Part shown: positions 40,792-42,638 of the stretch, in pieces
Position numbering within the stretch: the first letter of the stretch is position 1
Layout: every line of letters begins with the position of its first letter
Assembly (NCBI GenBank): GCA_964592095.1
Contig: CAZQER010000003.1
Span: 1-42,638, forward strand
Direction: 5' to 3'
From: EX4484-2 sp964592095
GTDB lineage: Archaea > Altiarchaeota > Altiarchaeia > IMC4 > QMZM01
Length of the DNA stretch: 42,638 nucleotides
The notes under the pieces: generated by a model
Databases searched by the model: none
Told to the model about the DNA's origin: nothing
The model's input: only the letters and a program-made list of their open reading frames with translations
Position numbers and translations under genes: made by a program

Positions 40792-42126
40792 ATGACAATT
40801 CATCCAATAGAGTCAAGATATGGTAGGGAGGAGGTCAGAAAAATATTTGATGATGAAACGAAACTTCAGAGAATGCTTGATGTTGAGGCTGCGCTTGCAA
40901 GGGCGCACGCAAAGGTGGGAAATATACCCAAGGAGGCAGCAGAGGAAATAACAAAAAAGGCAAATACAAAATATGTAAAGCTAAGCAGGGTAAGAGAGAT
41001 AGAAGCGAAAATAAATCATGATGTAATGGCCATGGTTGAGGCATTATCTGAGCAGTGCGGCAATGCTGGAAAATATATACATTTGGGCGCAACGAGTAAT
41101 GATATTCAGGATACTGCATTGGCATTACAGTTAAAGGAATTTATGGTTTTTCTGAGAAGGGATTTAGAGGATTTAAAGAATATAATTCTCAAACAGGCCA
41201 AAAGGCATAAAACCACTATAACAATTGGAAGAACTCACGGTCAGCATGCAGTACCGACGACATATGGTTTAAAATTTGCTATCTATGCAGCAGAGATTCA
41301 GAGACATATAGAAAGAATAAATGAATGCTATAAAAGAATTATTGTAGGTCAACTAACTGGTGCGGTAGGTACTCAGGCAGCATTGGGAGAAAAGGGCATG
41401 GAGATACAAAATTATATGATGGGGGATTTAAACTTAAAATCTGTGATGGTTTCAAATCAGATAATACAAAGAGACAGACACGCAGAATTTCTCCTTATTT
41501 TGGCTCTTATTGCAGAAACACTGAATAAGATTTGTATTGAGATAAGAAACCTACAGAGAACAGAGATTGGGGAGGTATTTGAATATTTTGGTAAAGAACA
41601 GGTTGGTTCATCTACAATGCCACACAAAATGAATCCCATATATGCAGAAAGGATATGTGGTCTAAGTAGAGTTATAAAGGCAAATGCAATTGCATCCCTT
41701 GATAATATTCCTCTATGGCATGAAAGGGATTTAACAAACTCAAGTTGCGAGAGGATTATAATACCAGAGTCATGCATTCTAATTGATTATATTCTGAATC
41801 TATCAGTTGAATTAATAAAAAATCTAATTTTTGATTATAATGCGATAGAAAGGAATCTAAAACTTACAAAAGGCAGGATTATGGCAGAGGCAATTATGAT
41901 TAAGTTGGTATCTAAGGGTATGGGAAGGCAGGAGGCGCATAAAATTACAAGGGAATGTGCAATTGAGAGTTATAGAAAAGATATACCATTTAGGAATGTT
42001 CTGTTAAAGAATAAAAAGATTTCAAGGTTATTAAATGAAAATGAGATAAATGATGCACTTGATCCAAAAAACTATCTTGGTACCGCGATAAAACAGGTTG
42101 ATATGGTACTAAAAGAACTCAAATGA
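40792..42126 (+). CDS. purB: Adenylosuccinate lyase
   Basis: A 444-aa fumarase/aspartase-superfamily lyase. It catalyses both SAICAR to AICAR and adenylosuccinate to AMP in purine synthesis. Motifs are IHPIESRYGREEV at the N-terminus, HLGATSNDIQDTA, TIGRTHGQHAVPTT and the signature GSSTMPHKMNP. The start at 40792 (MTIHPIE) matches family alignments; an in-frame ATG at 40717 would add 25 residues. A TATA-like TTTATATA at about 40688-40695 implies a leader of about 75 nt. The stop overlaps the zinc-ribbon gene in ATGA fashion (42123-42126). Confidence 0.96.
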   Translation: MTIHPIESRYGREEVRKIFDDETKLQRMLDVEAALARAHAKVGNIPKEAAEEITKKANTKYVKLSRVREIEAKINHDVMAMVEALSEQCGNAGKYIHLGATSNDIQDTALALQLKEFMVFLRRDLEDLKNIILKQAKRHKTTITIGRTHGQHAVPTTYGLKFAIYAAEIQRHIERINECYKRIIVGQLTGAVGTQAALGEKGMEIQNYMMGDLNLKSVMVSNQIIQRDRHAEFLLILALIAETLNKICIEIRNLQRTEIGEVFEYFGKEQVGSSTMPHKMNPIYAERICGLSRVIKANAIASLDNIPLWHERDLTNSSCERIIIPESCILIDYILNLSVELIKNLIFDYNAIERNLKLTKGRIMAEAIMIKLVSKGMGRQEAHKITRECAIESYRKDIPFRNVLLKNKKISRLLNENEINDALDPKNYLGTAIKQVDMVLKELK

Positions 42127-42413
42127 AGATAAAGGTATGTAGCAAATGTGGTTCAAGGAGACTTGCGTTAGTCCAATTATCATCTGAGAGGGAAACATAT
42201 CCAAATTCAGATTTTATTGATAATACAATTGCCGTTAAATATCTATGTGGTGATTGCAGTAATATAGATGAGGCACTTGTATTTAACTCGGAGGAAGAAT
42301 TAAAAAGATTTCTTAAGATGATAAATGGGCGCTACATGTTAAAATACCAAGAAAATCAAGGAACTCAAAGAAGATTAAAACTGCAAGTTACGATGTGGCA
42401 AAATCAATCTTAG
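42123..42413 (+). CDS. Zinc-ribbon protein, probably frameshifted near its end
   Basis: A 96-aa reading frame with two zinc knuckles, CSKCGS (6-11) and CGDCSN (42-47), and an acidic FNSEEELKRFLKMING helix. It is coupled to purB by an ATGA overlap. After about residue 75 the frame turns into low-quality sequence (YQENQGTQRR...). An alternative frame entered by adding one base at the AAAA run 42341-42344 gives coding-like sequence, with KTASYDVAKSILEEINSKYL and then RGHLPEA, ending at a TAG at 42458-42460. A homopolymer miscount or a real frameshift is therefore likely. Function unknown; a rubredoxin-like or RNA-associated role is possible. Confidence 0.7.
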   Translation: MKIKVCSKCGSRRLALVQLSSERETYPNSDFIDNTIAVKYLCGDCSNIDEALVFNSEEELKRFLKMINGRYMLKYQENQGTQRRLKLQVTMWQNQS

Positions 42414-42439
42414 AAGAAATAAACAGTAAGTATTTAAGA

Positions 42440-42610
42440 GGACATCTTCCGGAGGCATAGGATGTACCCATCGCCGCAACTCTCCGCTCCGCTTCGGTGC
42501 TAACGCAATCGGACAACAGGAGGATATGCGGTTCGTCAGGCTTCGCCCAAATTGGCTCACACGGACTTCATATAGCCCGAAACCGTCAGACCGTGTGAAA
42601 AGTAATTACA
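42440..42610. other. GC-rich structured island, candidate ncRNA or mobile-element end
   Basis: This stretch is markedly richer in G+C than the rest of the window. It contains perfect short stems: TCACACGG...CCGTGTGA (about 42557-42564 and 42591-42598, 8 bp), and small hairpins such as GGC-TTC-GCC. An open frame crosses it (42454-42633), within which AGGAGG lies just before an ATG at 42526 (35 codons), but it has no recognisable protein features. I could not match it to RNase P, SRP, tRNA or rRNA. It may be the end of a mobile element continuing past the window. Confidence 0.45.
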
Positions 42611-42638
42611 TAAACGTGTTTAATAATGTTTAGATGGT

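Noticed and set aside
42440..42600. rRNA fragment, RNase P RNA or SRP RNA in the GC-rich island
   Set aside because: A short resemblance to 16S text (GGGCGAAGCCTGACG on the minus strand) is not continued on either side, and no GAGGAAAGTCC-type RNase P core or SRP domain IV motif is present.

Overview
The window is AT-rich archaeal DNA. The evidence is an archaeosine tRNA-guanine transglycosylase, a tRNA-Arg with a bulge-helix-bulge intron, a box C/D guide sRNA with 12-nt guides, Shine-Dalgarno sites of the GGTGAT type, TATA-like promoters and archaeal pilus-type secretion genes. A CooC-type CO dehydrogenase maturation ATPase and a probable methanofuran biosynthesis enzyme (MfnF-like) point to a lineage using the Wood-Ljungdahl / methanopterin-linked C1 pathway: a methanogen or a relative such as Altiarchaeota. 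I cannot fix the phylum from this window. Two runs of exactly 100 N (10211-10310 and 39100-39199) show it is a scaffold, probably metagenomic.

Layout. 1-8.4 kb (+): cooC, then a run of coiled-coil protein, DUF2226-like protein, pilus/secretion ATPase, two paralogous thioredoxin-fold membrane proteins (the second with a CcdA/DsbD-like domain) and gatB. 8.4-10.0 kb: a VirB2/TrbC-like small membrane protein, an unlisted 38-aa leaderless membrane ORF and mfnF. 10.0-10.5 kb: a 95-bp tandem repeat carrying the tRNA-Arg 3' end, broken by an N gap, then the intact intron-bearing tRNA-Arg(TCG). 10.5-12.9 kb (-): a signalling operon of a KaiC-like pseudo-ATPase fused to a Ras-like GTPase, a Roadblock/LC7 protein and a second DUF2226-like protein. 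13-17 kb: thiL, two CBS-domain proteins and tgtA. 17.1-20.5 kb (-): three extracytoplasmic/membrane proteins overlapping a KaiC-like ATPase. 20.5-23 kb: a secreted protein, a 93-bp MITE-like inverted repeat, a winged-helix regulator, a PurM-superfamily protein and a box C/D sRNA. 23-27.8 kb: a branched-chain amino acid type ABC importer with the two ATPase genes inverted. 27.9-34 kb: aroA, pheA, a TraB-family protein, a UPF1-like helicase and a THEP1 NTPase. 34-36 kb: V4R-KaiC pair plus a second V4R gene. 35.8-40.6 kb: pilus genes (pseudopilin, two TadB/TadC-like membrane proteins, a pseudopilin carrying a LamG domain). 40.8-42.6 kb: purB, a zinc-ribbon protein that looks frameshifted, and a GC-rich island.

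Two themes tie the genes together. First, a type IV pilus-like machine is split between 2.9-4.4 kb (ATPase) and 35.8-40.6 kb (platform and pilins), with a redox pair next to the ATPase that could serve its cysteine-containing substrates. Second, there is a dense set of RecA/KaiC-like, V4R, Roadblock and small-GTPase signalling proteins. DUF2226-like paralogs occur both beside the pilus ATPase and beside the Roadblock/GTPase pair. This suggests a working hypothesis: an archaeal Roadblock-GTPase switch acting on a pilus-like machine, by analogy with bacterial MglA/MglB. That link is inference, not shown by the sequence.
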